Assembly: GCF_019443985.1 (NCBI RefSeq)
Contig: NZ_CP049303.1
Coordinates: forward strand, 1,240,001 to 1,304,000
DNA length: 64,000 bases
Direction of reading: 5' to 3'
DNA from: Liquorilactobacillus hordei DSM 19519
GTDB lineage: Bacteria > Bacillota > Bacilli > Lactobacillales > Lactobacillaceae
Shown here piece by piece: positions 45,430-55,742 of the stretch (its first letter is position 1; each line of letters opens with the position of its first letter). The notes beneath the pieces were generated by a model. It saw only the letters and a program-made list of their open reading frames with translations, ran no database searches and was not told the DNA's origin. Made by a program: the position numbers and the translations under genes.

Positions 45430-46458
45430 TTAATAAATTTGATTTTTAAAGTTCAGTAAATCTTTAGAAAGTATTGTGTGGACTTTTCGAAGTTCGCTGA
45501 TATTATGACATCCCAAAATGGTCATAATGGACTTGACTTGATGTTTTAAATCTTCAATTTGTTTTACTAAACCAGTCACGTCCTCTTTAAGAACAGTATG
45601 CAAGAATAGTCCAGAAATACCAACATTATCAGCTCCTAAGCATAGGCATTTAACAATGTCTAGTGCATTGCGAATGCCACCAGAAGCGGTAAAGGAAAAA
45701 TCATTTGCATAGGGTTTACTGGCAATTAAACATTCAGCTATATTCATTCCAAAATCATTTAAGCAATCAAAATTCTCAGTGTGCAGTCGTTGATTTTCAA
45801 TTTTTGCAAAATTAGTACCGCCGTAACCTGATAAATCTACGAATCTGACATTAATTTCCTTCAATTTTTTCAAGGTGGCAGGTGAGATACCAAAGCCGAC
45901 TTCTTTTATGATTACTGGTACGTCAACATTTGCCACAATATCAGCAATCTTTTCACGCCAGTAGAAATTTCGATCTCCTTCAGGCATAATAATTTCTTGA
46001 ATAGCGTTGAGATGAATTTCTAATGCATCAGCAGAAATCATTTTAACTGCCTTTTTTGCGGCATACAAATCATTTCCAGCACCTAAATTGCCTATAACAA
46101 ATCCATTAGGCATAGTATCCCGCACGATTTGAAAACTCGTACTTGCATCTGGAAATTTAACTGCAATACTTTGTGATCCTGTGGCCATTGCAAGCCCTGT
46201 TTGTTTAGCGGCTAATGCTAATTTTTGATTTAATTTTGTTGTTGAAGGACTTCCACCTGACATTGCGTTAATAAAGAATGGGATATCACTTTTTTTCCCT
46301 GCAATACTGGTGGAGTAATCAACTTCTTCAATTGCTATTTCTGGTAGATTATTAGGGAGTATACGGATTTGATCAAGTCCATTGTTACTCTGAGGATTGA
46401 ACTGTTTTTCCGCAATAAAAACATGTTCGTCTTTACGATGTGCGTGTCTTTGATCCAA
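45430..46458 (-). CDS. fni: Type 2 isopentenyl-diphosphate delta-isomerase
   Basis: FMN- and NADPH-dependent enzyme converting IPP to DMAPP. It starts RHAHRKDEHV, then FINAMSGGSP, GSQS, HLNAIQE, KEVGFGIS, DLSGYGGTNFAKIE and SGGIRNALDIVKCL, all of the IDI-2 family. It is 342 residues. The start is TTG 46458 after AAAGGAGGAG. Last gene of the mevalonate operon, so it completes the conversion of mevalonate to both isoprene units. Confidence 0.95.
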   Translation of the reverse strand: MDQRHAHRKDEHVFIAEKQFNPQSNNGLDQIRILPNNLPEIAIEEVDYSTSIAGKKSDIPFFINAMSGGSPSTTKLNQKLALAAKQTGLAMATGSQSIAVKFPDASTSFQIVRDTMPNGFVIGNLGAGNDLYAAKKAVKMISADALEIHLNAIQEIIMPEGDRNFYWREKIADIVANVDVPVIIKEVGFGISPATLKKLKEINVRFVDLSGYGGTNFAKIENQRLHTENFDCLNDFGMNIAECLIASKPYANDFSFTASGGIRNALDIVKCLCLGADNVGISGLFLHTVLKEDVTGLVKQIEDLKHQVKSIMTILGCHNISELRKVHTILSKDLLNFKNQIY

Positions 46459-46478
46459 AATACTCCTCCTTTTAGTAA

Positions 46479-47552
46479 TTAGTCGTTGATTTGGTGAACG
46501 TGAAGATTTAATCGGTTAATACCGATTTTTTTCCAGTTATTCGTTAATAGCTGGGTATCATATTTTTTGTTTATCACAACAATACCACAGTCACCACCAC
46601 CGGCACCTGATGTTTTTGCAGCACCTTTTGCTTTCTCAGCAGTCTCACATAGTTGATGAAGAAGAGGGGTCTCAATCTCGACATTGCTGAGTCGCCCAAG
46701 TTCTTGTAATAATTCACGGTTTTTGCGAATTTCTTTTTGAATTATTTCGATACTACGATCATGAAAACCTTCAATCATATTTAAAAGACAGTTTTTACTT
46801 GCGTTCAAGAAATCCTGATAAGATAATCTCTTTTCAGCTTTTTTTAAACCTACTGCGTCTACCAAATGAGATGTTGACGCAGGAGAGCCAGTCCATCCAA
46901 TTAACAATTCTAAATTTTCGGGAGGTGTCAGTAATTCAACATTTAGTTGTGGCCATTCAATTGAAAGAAGTTTCTTTAGGTTAAAGGTGTTTCTTGCGCT
47001 TTTGAGCCATTCACGATCAAAAGAACGATATGCAATCCATCCTCCATATACACTGGCTGCAATATCGCCTAAAGACCCATTTCCTTGAATATCAAGATGG
47101 GCGATGGCTGATAGTTTGAAGAGAATATTATTTGTAATTGGCAAGTTATAAAAACGACAGAGTGCTTTGACAGTTGCCACTGTAACAGCGGCTGAACTTC
47201 CAAGACCGTATTTTTTTCCATCAGGACTGTCAAGGTCACTATCAATGCTTAAATGGTAGCACTTCATAGTCTTATTTAAGGATTGAGCATACGATTCTGT
47301 CAGGCGGATAGCGGATAAGATGTAGTGGAAAGGATTATCACGGTTATCAAATATCATATTTTTACCATCACGTTTCCAATATAACGGTGTTTCTTTGTAT
47401 TGTTGAGAATTTATCGTCCCATAGTCATTACTTTCTTCAACTGTGACGGTTACAAATTGATTAAGTGCGACTAATATGGCAGGAAAACCAGTTTCAACGA
47501 CAGCATATTCGCCTGCTATATAAAGCTTTCCAGGAGCTTTAACGGTTATCAA
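46479..47552 (-). CDS. mvaK2: Phosphomevalonate kinase
   Basis: GHMP kinase making mevalonate 5-diphosphate. It starts ITVKAPGKLYIAGEYAVV, has the ATP loop KYGLGSSAAVTVATVKA near residue 110 and the C-terminal motif TSGAGGGDCGI. It is 357 residues from TTG 47552, nine bases after AAGGGA; homologs begin at the same residue, while an upstream in-frame TTG at 47573 adds seven residues. It lies between mvaD and fni in one operon. Confidence 0.94.
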   Translation of the reverse strand: MITVKAPGKLYIAGEYAVVETGFPAILVALNQFVTVTVEESNDYGTINSQQYKETPLYWKRDGKNMIFDNRDNPFHYILSAIRLTESYAQSLNKTMKCYHLSIDSDLDSPDGKKYGLGSSAAVTVATVKALCRFYNLPITNNILFKLSAIAHLDIQGNGSLGDIAASVYGGWIAYRSFDREWLKSARNTFNLKKLLSIEWPQLNVELLTPPENLELLIGWTGSPASTSHLVDAVGLKKAEKRLSYQDFLNASKNCLLNMIEGFHDRSIEIIQKEIRKNRELLQELGRLSNVEIETPLLHQLCETAEKAKGAAKTSGAGGGDCGIVVINKKYDTQLLTNNWKKIGINRLNLHVHQIND

Positions 47553-47579
47553 AAAATCATGTCCCTTCGACAAAATAAG

Positions 47580-48551
47580 TTAAATTAAATGAGCAGCAGG
47601 TCCAGGACCAGCTACTAGTACTTTTTCTTGACCAAAACTATCTGAAAGGCGATCAACAATTGCTTGAATGTCTTTTCTTCGACAGATAACTTTTACATTT
47701 GGTCCAGCATCTAAAGTATAATAACAGGATACACCTTGTGAACGCAACTTTTCCACGATTTTCATCGCTTTAATGGAGTCAGGTTCAAGATAATTGAAAT
47801 GTGGATGCGCACTCATATTCAATGCATGCATCTTCATTGCATTTTCTTCAGAAACTTCTCCAAAGGTTTCAAAATCATTTTTTGAGATAGCTTGCTTGAG
47901 TTTTCTAAGATCTTTGGCTGTATTTTGAACCCATGCTGGATAGTAGGGTGATGTTTCGACGACGCGTTTCATCCCAGCTCTGCTAGAAATCTTTTTAAAA
48001 TCTGTACTAATCACAAGAGCAATCATTGCAATATCAAAATCACGAGACATCTCAATTGGATGTGCAAATGAGGTTTGGTCATCAATTCCTTCTTGCCATT
48101 CGACTAATCCACCGTAAATTGATCTGCATGCAGACCCAGATCCACGTCTTGCCAAGCGTGAAAGTTCTTTCTTGTCTAAATTTAAGCCGGCAGCTTTGCT
48201 TGCGGCCAGTGCCAATGCTGCATAAGCTGATGCAGAGGAGGCTAATCCCGCTGTAGAGGGTACATGATTTTTTGAAATGATCTTTGCTTTTGCAGTGATG
48301 TTAGCTTTTTGACGTACAATTTCAAGAAAATTACTGATTTTATCATTTTTTTCTTTGGAGCCATCCAGCAAAAATAAATCATCTTTAAGTTGTTCATCAA
48401 ACATTACACTTGTTTCAGTATAAAATCGGTCTAGTGTTAACGAGAGACTGCTATTCATTGGGAGAATCAGTTTTTCATCTTTCTTACCCCAGTATTTAAT
48501 TAAGGCAATATTAGTGTGCGCGCGAGCTGTGTAAGTAGTTGTCGCATTCAT
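47580..48551 (-). CDS. mvaD: Diphosphomevalonate decarboxylase
   Basis: ATP-dependent decarboxylation to isopentenyl diphosphate. It begins with ARAHTNIALIKYWGKKDE; the GHMP loop is STAGLASSASAYAAL, with RRGSGSACRSIYGG and the C-terminal DAGPNVKVI. It is 323 residues. Its ATG overlaps the mvaK1 stop by one base (TGATG), so translation is coupled. A GGAGGAA ribosome site lies inside the end of mvaK1. Confidence 0.96.
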   Translation of the reverse strand: MNATTTYTARAHTNIALIKYWGKKDEKLILPMNSSLSLTLDRFYTETSVMFDEQLKDDLFLLDGSKEKNDKISNFLEIVRQKANITAKAKIISKNHVPSTAGLASSASAYAALALAASKAAGLNLDKKELSRLARRGSGSACRSIYGGLVEWQEGIDDQTSFAHPIEMSRDFDIAMIALVISTDFKKISSRAGMKRVVETSPYYPAWVQNTAKDLRKLKQAISKNDFETFGEVSEENAMKMHALNMSAHPHFNYLEPDSIKAMKIVEKLRSQGVSCYYTLDAGPNVKVICRRKDIQAIVDRLSDSFGQEKVLVAGPGPAAHLI

Positions 48552-49519
48552 CAATTAACTTCCTCCGTTACAGTGATTCCTAGTGGTTGGATCCAGGTCT
48601 GTGTTGCACCTTCACGTTTTAGAACAGATGCAGCTTTTTGTGCTACTTTTTTGGAGGGCATTAAGCAGATAAAACAACCGCCACGGCCGCCACCAGTTAG
48701 TTTACTACCAAGAGAGCCTAGGCGCTTGCTGACAGCAATTAAATAGTTTAATTTTGTATCACTGACCCCAAGCTTTGTAAGCTGTTCTTGTGCTCGATTA
48801 AAAGTATCTCCGAGCCCTACGATATTATTATTATTAAGTTGTTTTCTTGCATCATATGTTAGTTTTTCAAGCTTATTCAATAAATCAGATGTTTCAAGTG
48901 GTTTTTTTTCAAGTAAGTTGCGAACACTTGCGACTGCTTCGCCTGTCTTACCTTTAATACCGCTATCACAAATTAGTAAACAACCATCAAGATGGATAGG
49001 AATCTCTTTTAGTTCTTGATTTCTGATCATCCAGACAGGTTGATTACTAGCAGATGTAGCAGCATCTAATCCACTAGGGTTGCCATGCATATCAATTTCA
49101 GAGACATTGGCAAGAGCTAACAGATCTTCTTGTGTAAGTTCCAATTCAAAAAAGTTATAGAGTGCACGGGTAACTGCGATTGCTGTTGCGGCAGAAGAAC
49201 CCATCCCACGTTCAGCGGGTAAATCACTTTTTATTGTCATCGTAAATGGAAAATCTTGTTTGTTATTTTTTTTCAGAATTAGTAGTATTAAGTGCTTTAA
49301 CCCCTTCATCGCTTTGGGCATTGACACTAAAGGGCCGTCAAAGTACCGACTTTTTATTGAAGACGGCATATTATACGTTTCCTCTATTGTGACAGTTGTT
49401 TTAACCTCAGACAATGGTAAAGCAATTGCTGGTTTTCCATAAACAACGGAGTGTTCACCAATTAAAATTATTTTAGCGTGGCTTACTCCCTCACTAAAAT
49501 GGGCATGAAACATAGTCAA
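48551..49519 (-). CDS. mvaK1: Mevalonate kinase
   Basis: First GHMP kinase of the pathway. GVSHAKIILIGEHSVVYGKPAIALPL is near the N-terminus, ATP loop ERGMGSSAATAIAVTRAL and substrate loop SEIDMHGNPSGLDAA follow, and the C-terminal motif is KLTGGGRGGCFI. I favour TTG 49519, nine bases after AAAGGA, over ATG 49513, which is too far; the much longer open frame upstream is not conserved. It is the first gene of mvaK1-mvaD-mvaK2-fni; mvaS and mvaA are not in the window. Confidence 0.94.
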   Translation of the reverse strand: MTMFHAHFSEGVSHAKIILIGEHSVVYGKPAIALPLSEVKTTVTIEETYNMPSSIKSRYFDGPLVSMPKAMKGLKHLILLILKKNNKQDFPFTMTIKSDLPAERGMGSSAATAIAVTRALYNFFELELTQEDLLALANVSEIDMHGNPSGLDAATSASNQPVWMIRNQELKEIPIHLDGCLLICDSGIKGKTGEAVASVRNLLEKKPLETSDLLNKLEKLTYDARKQLNNNNIVGLGDTFNRAQEQLTKLGVSDTKLNYLIAVSKRLGSLGSKLTGGGRGGCFICLMPSKKVAQKAASVLKREGATQTWIQPLGITVTEEVN

Positions 49520-49758
49520 GATGCCGCTTCCTTTCTTGGAGTAGATTATGTGTAACACATTAAGTTTAAAAGTTGTATAAGCAAATAGATTATACATATT
49601 TATCATAAATATGACAAATATCTGTAATTAGAAGCACAATTAAGTAAAATTTTAATTATTATTGCAGGAATTTGCAAGATAAATTTTTCTAAAGTACGTA
49701 AAGAATCTATTTTTGTGCTAAAATTGCGAATAGATTAAGCTAGAAAGTCGGTGGACTA

Positions 49759-52560
49759 ATGTGCTCGACAAACACGTATGCAGTTGTTGATATTGAAACA
49801 ACGGGTACAAGTATGGATGGCAGCAATAGAATGTTGCAGTTCAGCTGTGTTTTTATAAAAAATAAAGAAATAATTAATACATTTAATACGATGATTAATC
49901 CTGGAATGGCAATTCCAATTGAGGTTCAAAAACTAACGGGTATTAGTGATAAGGATGTCAGAAAAGCACCTTTTTTTGAAGATATGGCAGGTACAATCTA
50001 TTCTTTGTTGCAAGATACGATTTTTGTTGCCCACAACATCAACTTTGATTATCGCTTTTTAAACGAAGAGTTTTTACGTTGTGGCTATCCAGAACTTGGT
50101 ATTGAAGGAATTGATACTGTACAGCTAAGTCAGATTATTTTACCAACGTTGCCAAGTTATCGACTGACATATTTGGGTGAATATTTTGATATAAAGCATG
50201 AGCATCCGCACCATGCTGACAGCGATGCATTTGTTACGGCTAAACTTTTTTTGATGTTGATAAAAGCAATTAATAATCTGCCAGTTCAAGTCTTGAAAAT
50301 AATCAATCGTTTTCGTGAAAGTTTGCTTTTTCAAACCGGTTCGTGTTTTGCTAATGCACTCAAAAAAAAGCAACAAAAGACAAGCCAACTGGCAAGTCAT
50401 CTTGAAGCCGTTGGAGAATTAGTTTTACGAACAGAACCGGTGACGATAGAGAGAATGAGAGATGATAAATATCCACAAACTCGAGTGAAAAAAGAGGAGT
50501 TATTTGGTGAGTTCCTAGAATGGCGTCCAACACAATCAGAAATGATGGACGAGGTATATCATTTATTGTTGCAGCGAAAAGAAAAGGAGTTAATGATTGA
50601 AGCACCAACTGGATTAGGAAAAACATTAGGTTACTTGGTACCCGCCCTTTATGCAGCGCTTAAAGGTCATCAAATCGTGGTGTCAACGGCAACTACGACT
50701 TTGCAATTGCAATTAGTAGAACAGACTATTCCATTGCTAAGACAAATAATGCCTTTTGATTTTACGGTAGCTACTTTAAAGGGAAGCCATAATTACATTG
50801 ATTTGCAAAAATTTGTTTCGTCTCTCGGTAAACCACAAAGCAAACCTTCAAGATTACTGCAATTACGGATGATTGTTTGGCTGACAATGACTAAAACAGG
50901 TGATTTGAGTGAACTTCATCTAACAAAAATGCAAGATCCACTTTTTGATGAGATTAGGCATAATGGACCACTAAGTATTGATAATGGTAGCCTTTACTAT
51001 ACCCATGACTTTGTACTAAGACAACAGCTTAAACAGGCCACAGCTGACTTAGTAATTACAAATCATGCGTATTTATTAAATCATGCTGAAGTGCTCGGAA
51101 ATTTTAAGAAGAAATCATTGATTATTGATGAGGCACAACATTTTGGAAGTATTGCCTTAAAAAGCAACCGAGCAGTTATTGATTTTGATTTAATCAAAAT
51201 AATTTCTGACACGCTTTTAGTTAAAATCGGTTCACGAAAGTCTTTTTCATTCAGAGAATTAGAGCAACAATCTTTCTTGACGCCTGCTGAATCAAAAAAA
51301 ATTGCAGCACAAATTAGAGTAATTGATAAGCGAGTACCTGTATTGCGTGAATTGTTACGAGTAAGATTTCTTCAAAAAAAAGCAAAAGAAGTTAATGAAG
51401 TGTCTTTTAAGGAAGTTGTTGTAAAGACAAGTAGATTTCAAGGCTTTGTAAAAGAAAATCTCGCTGATTATCAAAAAATTTCGAAAGCAATAGAGGCATT
51501 TCAGGCGCGACTCTTACAATTGAAATCAAGGTTTATAGTGTTTAAAAATCAAGAAAGATTGGATGGAAAGGCTCAAACTTTTATGTTGAACTTTCTTGAT
51601 GACGGTTTTGAACTTTTAAAATCATTGGAGAACTGGCATAGATTCGAACTTGCTGAGCTTGATCAGATTGCTGAGGAAGCAGTTATTAGCCTGCAGATTC
51701 CGATGAACCAGAGTAATGGGCATTTACGACTTAATTTTGGAATTTTTAAAACAGAGAATTACCTTTCTTCCTTTATTTATTCACAATTTGAACATACTAT
51801 TTTTGTTGGTGCTACTTTATTTCTACCTGGAAGTGCAGGTTATATGAAAAATCAACTTGATCTATCACAAACAGTTCCAGTCTTAAAACTTGAAGGTGAA
51901 TTTAATTATCGAGAACAAGCATTGGGACTTCTAGTTGCTGATGCTCCTGACATTGTTACAGACACTGAGGAGTATATTGCCTATTTGAGCAAATCTATTG
52001 AGAATATTTTAAACAATAACAAGAAGCAAACAATGATTTTGTTCAATTCACTTGAAATGATTTCTAGAGTTTATGATTATTTACGGCAATCAGAAAATAT
52101 TGATAAAAGATTGATTATTGCCCAAGGAATTACAGGTAGCAATGAAAAGATAATCAAAATGTTTGAGTTAGGGGATAATGCAGTTTTACTTGGGTCTGGA
52201 ACATTTTGGGAAGGTATCGATTTGCCTAAGGATAGGCTGGAACTCTTGATTATCACAAGACTACCATTCCAATCGCCAGATACTGTAGTTAATCGTGCTA
52301 AATATCAATTAGCGCAAATTAATGGTCAAGATTCATTTAATACAATTGCATTACCGGAAGCAATGCTTCGCTTGAAACAAGGACTGGGTAGACTAATTAG
52401 GACGAAGGAAGACAGAGGGGTAGTTATTGTTTTCGATAGTCGGGTAGTTTCAAGAAATTATGGTGCTAAATTACGTGAAGTCTTCCCAAGAGAGATGCCA
52501 GTAAGAATTATTGAGTCAGCAGAGATTCAGAATTATTTGTTTGATTTTTGGGAAAATTAA
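49759..52560 (+). CDS. dinG: DinG-type helicase with N-terminal 3'-5' exonuclease domain
   Basis: 933 residues, the Firmicute form that fuses a DEDD exonuclease (VVDIETTGTSMD at residues 8-18, VAHNINFDYRFL, HADSDAFVTAKLF) to an XPD-like helicase. Walker A is EAPTGLGKTLGYL near residue 285, motif II is IIDEAQH near 455, and the C-terminal motifs are LGSGTFWEGIDLP and QGLGRLIRTKEDRG. The Cys ligands of the iron-sulfur cluster of E. coli DinG are not evident, as in Staphylococcus DinG. The gene heads dinG-tseB-aspB-asnS-dnaD-nth. Confidence 0.95.
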   Translation: MCSTNTYAVVDIETTGTSMDGSNRMLQFSCVFIKNKEIINTFNTMINPGMAIPIEVQKLTGISDKDVRKAPFFEDMAGTIYSLLQDTIFVAHNINFDYRFLNEEFLRCGYPELGIEGIDTVQLSQIILPTLPSYRLTYLGEYFDIKHEHPHHADSDAFVTAKLFLMLIKAINNLPVQVLKIINRFRESLLFQTGSCFANALKKKQQKTSQLASHLEAVGELVLRTEPVTIERMRDDKYPQTRVKKEELFGEFLEWRPTQSEMMDEVYHLLLQRKEKELMIEAPTGLGKTLGYLVPALYAALKGHQIVVSTATTTLQLQLVEQTIPLLRQIMPFDFTVATLKGSHNYIDLQKFVSSLGKPQSKPSRLLQLRMIVWLTMTKTGDLSELHLTKMQDPLFDEIRHNGPLSIDNGSLYYTHDFVLRQQLKQATADLVITNHAYLLNHAEVLGNFKKKSLIIDEAQHFGSIALKSNRAVIDFDLIKIISDTLLVKIGSRKSFSFRELEQQSFLTPAESKKIAAQIRVIDKRVPVLRELLRVRFLQKKAKEVNEVSFKEVVVKTSRFQGFVKENLADYQKISKAIEAFQARLLQLKSRFIVFKNQERLDGKAQTFMLNFLDDGFELLKSLENWHRFELAELDQIAEEAVISLQIPMNQSNGHLRLNFGIFKTENYLSSFIYSQFEHTIFVGATLFLPGSAGYMKNQLDLSQTVPVLKLEGEFNYREQALGLLVADAPDIVTDTEEYIAYLSKSIENILNNNKKQTMILFNSLEMISRVYDYLRQSENIDKRLIIAQGITGSNEKIIKMFELGDNAVLLGSGTFWEGIDLPKDRLELLIITRLPFQSPDTVVNRAKYQLAQINGQDSFNTIALPEAMLRLKQGLGRLIRTKEDRGVVIVFDSRVVSRNYGAKLREVFPREMPVRIIESAEIQNYLFDFWEN

Positions 52561-52651
52561 AAACCCTGTCTTCAAAAAGATTGGTATTATTGGTATAATA
52601 GTACGGATGTTGGTAATAAAATAATTAATTTAGATGATATGAGAGGTTCTT

Positions 52652-53146
52652 ATGAAGAGGGCAAAAAGTTATCGTAGTGGCTTAAAGAAACTCTTTGTTG
52701 CTGCTGTAGTAGTAATAATACTTTTTGGTGTTTTTATCATTTGGTGGCAAGCACAAGCACCTAGAGAGACAGCTGAAAAGAATGCAGTTAGTTTTGCACA
52801 AAAGCATGCTGACTTGAAAAAAGAAACAGATTTTTATTTATTCAATCGAAAAAAGACGTACTTCACTGTAGCTGGAACTAACTCCAAGAAGCAAAAGATT
52901 TATGTTATCATTGCAAAAAAAGGGGGAGCTACAAAAATCTTGCAGCAAAAGAAGGGGATTAGTGAAGAAGATGCTTTGACATTGGTGAAAAAACAAAAAC
53001 CAAAGAAAGTTCTGAAGGCAGCTTTGGGACTTTGGTCTAATGAACCTGTTTGGGAAGTGACATATCTAAACAAGACAGGAAACCTCTGCTATATTCTGTA
53101 TGCGTATAAAAATGGTGATATAGTAAAGTCTATTCAAAATATTTAG
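52652..53146 (+). CDS. tseB: TseB/YpmB-like cell-wall regulator (DUF5590)
   Basis: 164 residues. One N-terminal transmembrane helix (VAAVVVIILFGVFIIWW) is followed by an extracytoplasmic domain with two PepSY-like repeats. The conserved WEVTYLNKTGNLCYILY lies near the end. In Bacillus subtilis TseB, encoded at the same place between dinG and aspB, modulates PBP2A in side-wall growth. Identification rests on topology, C-terminal motif and synteny. Confidence 0.85.
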   Translation: MKRAKSYRSGLKKLFVAAVVVIILFGVFIIWWQAQAPRETAEKNAVSFAQKHADLKKETDFYLFNRKKTYFTVAGTNSKKQKIYVIIAKKGGATKILQQKKGISEEDALTLVKKQKPKKVLKAALGLWSNEPVWEVTYLNKTGNLCYILYAYKNGDIVKSIQNI

Positions 53147-53165
53147 TGGATTGAGGGCATAATTT

Positions 53166-54347
53166 ATGAAAATTTCAAAAAGAGTAATGCAGATTCAACC
53201 ATCAGCAACACTTGAATTGTCAGCTAAAGCAAAGCAAATGAAATCTGAAGGAATTGATGTTATTAATCTAGGTGTTGGTGAACCAGATTTTAATACACCT
53301 AAAAATATAAAGGCCGCTGCGATTAAGGCAATCGAAGAAGGAAAGTCTGACTTTTACACTCCTGCCACGGGAATTAATGAATTAAAGCAGGCAATCTGTG
53401 CAAGAATTGCAGCTGATTTTGGAGTGAATTATGAGCAGAATCAAGTTGCGGTAACGGTCGGAGGCAAATTTTCTCTATATGTTTTAGCACAGACATTGTT
53501 GGATGAGGACGATGAAGTTTTAATTCCTCTTCCATATTGGGTAAGTTATGGTGAACAGGTAAAATTAGCTGGTGGTGTGCCAGTGTTTGTGAAACCAAAA
53601 AATGGGCTAAAGGTAACTGTTACTGAGCTTGAGGGTGCGAGAACAGCTAAATCACGAATTGTAATTATTAATTCACCGCAAAATCCATCAGGTTTGATTT
53701 ATACTCGAAGTGAACTTGAAGCGATCGGCAACTGGGCGGTTGAGCACGATATTGTGATTATTACAGATGATATGTATGGTAAGTTGGTATACAACGGCGA
53801 ACATTTTGTATCCCTAATTGAGCTCAGTGATGAAATTAGAAAACAAACAATTTTAGTTAGTGGCTTGTCTAAGGCATACTCAATGACAGGTTGGAGAATT
53901 GGATATACAGTAGCTCCTGCTGAAGTCATTAAGAAGATGGGTGCGCTGATTGGACATGCTACAAGCAATCTTGCGGCAGTCAGTCAATATGCTGCACTTG
54001 AGGCATTAACAGGACCACAAGAAGTAGTTGAAGAAATGCGTATTGCTTTTGAAGAAAGACTGAACAAGGTTTATCCCGAATTAACAGCATTACCAGGGAT
54101 TAAGTTGGAAAATAAGCCTCAGGGTGCATTTTATTTGTTCCCCAACGTGAAAGAAACAGTAAAATTGACGGGTTTTGCATCCACCGACGAATTTGTGGCT
54201 GCCTTATTGGATGATGCCCATGTGGCCGTTGTTGTTGGAAGTGCCTTCGGATTACCTGACCATATAAGAATGAGTTATGCAACGGATTTAGCAAGCTTAG
54301 AAGAAGCAATTAAAAGAATGAAAATATTCATTGAAAAACATATGTAG
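53166..54347 (+). CDS. aspB: Aspartate aminotransferase, class I/II
   Basis: PLP aminotransferase, 393 residues. [36 protein letters not shown], the PLP lysine in [17 protein letters not shown] near residue 237, and [10 protein letters not shown] are in family order. It supplies aspartate, a substrate of the neighbouring asnS-encoded enzyme's product amino acid family. The end of the gene overlaps the asnS ribosome site. Confidence 0.94.
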   Translation: MKISKRVMQIQPSATLELSAKAKQMKSEGIDVINLGVGEPDFNTPKNIKAAAIKAIEEGKSDFYTPATGINELKQAICARIAADFGVNYEQNQVAVTVGGKFSLYVLAQTLLDEDDEVLIPLPYWVSYGEQVKLAGGVPVFVKPKNGLKVTVTELEGARTAKSRIVIINSPQNPSGLIYTRSELEAIGNWAVEHDIVIITDDMYGKLVYNGEHFVSLIELSDEIRKQTILVSGLSKAYSMTGWRIGYTVAPAEVIKKMGALIGHATSNLAAVSQYAALEALTGPQEVVEEMRIAFEERLNKVYPELTALPGIKLENKPQGAFYLFPNVKETVKLTGFASTDEFVAALLDDAHVAVVVGSAFGLPDHIRMSYATDLASLEEAIKRMKIFIEKHM

Positions 54348-54357
54348 GAGGATTCTT

Positions 54358-55662
54358 TTGTTGAAAACAATTAGTATTATTGATGCAAAAAATCATGTTG
54401 ACGAAGAAGTAAAGATAGGTGTTTGGCTTACAAATAAGAGATCAAGCGGAAAAATTGCCTTCTTGCAGTTGCGTGATGGGACAGCTTTTTTTCAAGGAGT
54501 AGTGGTTAAGAATAATGTTAGTGAAGAAGTTTTTACCCTTGCTAAAGAAGTTAAACAAGAAGAAAGCCTCTATGTAACTGGAACTATTCATGAAGATCAG
54601 CGGTCACCGTTTGGTTATGAAATAGAGTTATCAGGCATTGAAAAAGTTGGTGAAAGTGAGAATTATCCTATCTCACCTAAGAAACATGGTGTTGATTTCT
54701 TAATGGATCATCGTCATTTGTGGTTACGTTCTAAACGTCAATTTGCGGTAATGAAAATCCGTAATGAAGTGATCAGAGCAACCTATGAGTTTTTTAACAA
54801 AGAGGGTTTCATCAAGATTGATGCACCAATTTTGACTGGCTCTGCTCCTGAAGGAACAACGGAGCTTTTTCATACCAAGTACTTTGATAAAGACGCATAT
54901 CTTTCTCAATCTGGGCAGCTTTATGAAGAAGCTGGAGCTATGGCTTATGGTAAGGTATTTTCCTTTGGACCAACTTTTAGAGCCGAAAAATCCAAGACAA
55001 GACGTCATCTGATTGAATTTTGGATGATTGAACCTGAGATGGCTTTTATGCATCAAGAAGAAAGCCTAGAAGTTCAGGAGAAATATATCGCCTTTTTAGT
55101 TCAGAGTGTAATAGACAATTGTACATATGAACTTGGAATTTTGGAACGCGATATCAACGTTTTAAAGCGATATACTGAGCTGCCATTTCCAAGAATTTCG
55201 TATGATGAAGCAGTTGAAATGTTGCAAAAGTCAGGCGAATTTCCTGATGTTGAATGGGGAGAAGATTTTGGTTCCCCAGAAGAGACCTATTTAGCCGAAC
55301 ATTTCAGCAAACCAGTTTTTGTTATAAACTATCCCAAAGCAATTAAGCCATTTTACATGAAGCCACATCCAACACGTGAAGATGTTGTAATTTGTGCCGA
55401 TTTACTTGCACCTGAGGGTTATGGCGAAATTATTGGTGGATCTGAAAGAGCAACAGACCCAGAGTTTTTAGAGGCACAGATTGAAAAAGCTGGGCTGAAC
55501 AAAGATGATTATCAATGGTATCTAGATTTGCGTCGTTACGGTAGTGTACCTCATTCTGGTTTTGGTTTGGGACTTGAGCGCGCAATTACATGGATTACTG
55601 GCGAAGAACATATTCGTGAGGCGATTCCATTCCCACGGTTGTTGAACCGAATTTATCCATAA
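54358..55662 (+). CDS. asnS: Asparaginyl-tRNA synthetase
   Basis: Class IIb synthetase. The N-terminal OB-fold ([24 protein letters not shown]) is followed by motif 2 ([25 protein letters not shown]) and motif 3 ([15 protein letters not shown]). It has 434 residues from TTG 54358, six bases after AGGAGG, or 433 from the adjacent TTG at 54361. The presence of AsnRS means Asn-tRNA is made directly rather than only by transamidation. Confidence 0.95.
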   Translation: MLKTISIIDAKNHVDEEVKIGVWLTNKRSSGKIAFLQLRDGTAFFQGVVVKNNVSEEVFTLAKEVKQEESLYVTGTIHEDQRSPFGYEIELSGIEKVGESENYPISPKKHGVDFLMDHRHLWLRSKRQFAVMKIRNEVIRATYEFFNKEGFIKIDAPILTGSAPEGTTELFHTKYFDKDAYLSQSGQLYEEAGAMAYGKVFSFGPTFRAEKSKTRRHLIEFWMIEPEMAFMHQEESLEVQEKYIAFLVQSVIDNCTYELGILERDINVLKRYTELPFPRISYDEAVEMLQKSGEFPDVEWGEDFGSPEETYLAEHFSKPVFVINYPKAIKPFYMKPHPTREDVVICADLLAPEGYGEIIGGSERATDPEFLEAQIEKAGLNKDDYQWYLDLRRYGSVPHSGFGLGLERAITWITGEEHIREAIPFPRLLNRIYP

Positions 55663-55674
55663 AAAGTAAGTTTG

Positions 55675-55715
55675 AAAGCAGTTGGGGTAATGCAGATTAT
55701 CTTAACGGCTTTTTG
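55675..55715 (+). terminator. Possible weak terminator between asnS and dnaD
   Basis: AAAGCAGTT pairs with AACGGCTTT with one mismatch around a 20-base loop, followed by TTGTTT. It may only attenuate. Confidence 0.4.
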
Positions 55716-55742
55716 TTTAAAAATGAAAAGAGGGGAGTATAT

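Noticed and set aside
49520..49606. N-terminal extension of mevalonate kinase
   Set aside because: Not conserved, has no ribosome site, and lies upstream of AAAGGA that serves TTG 49519.
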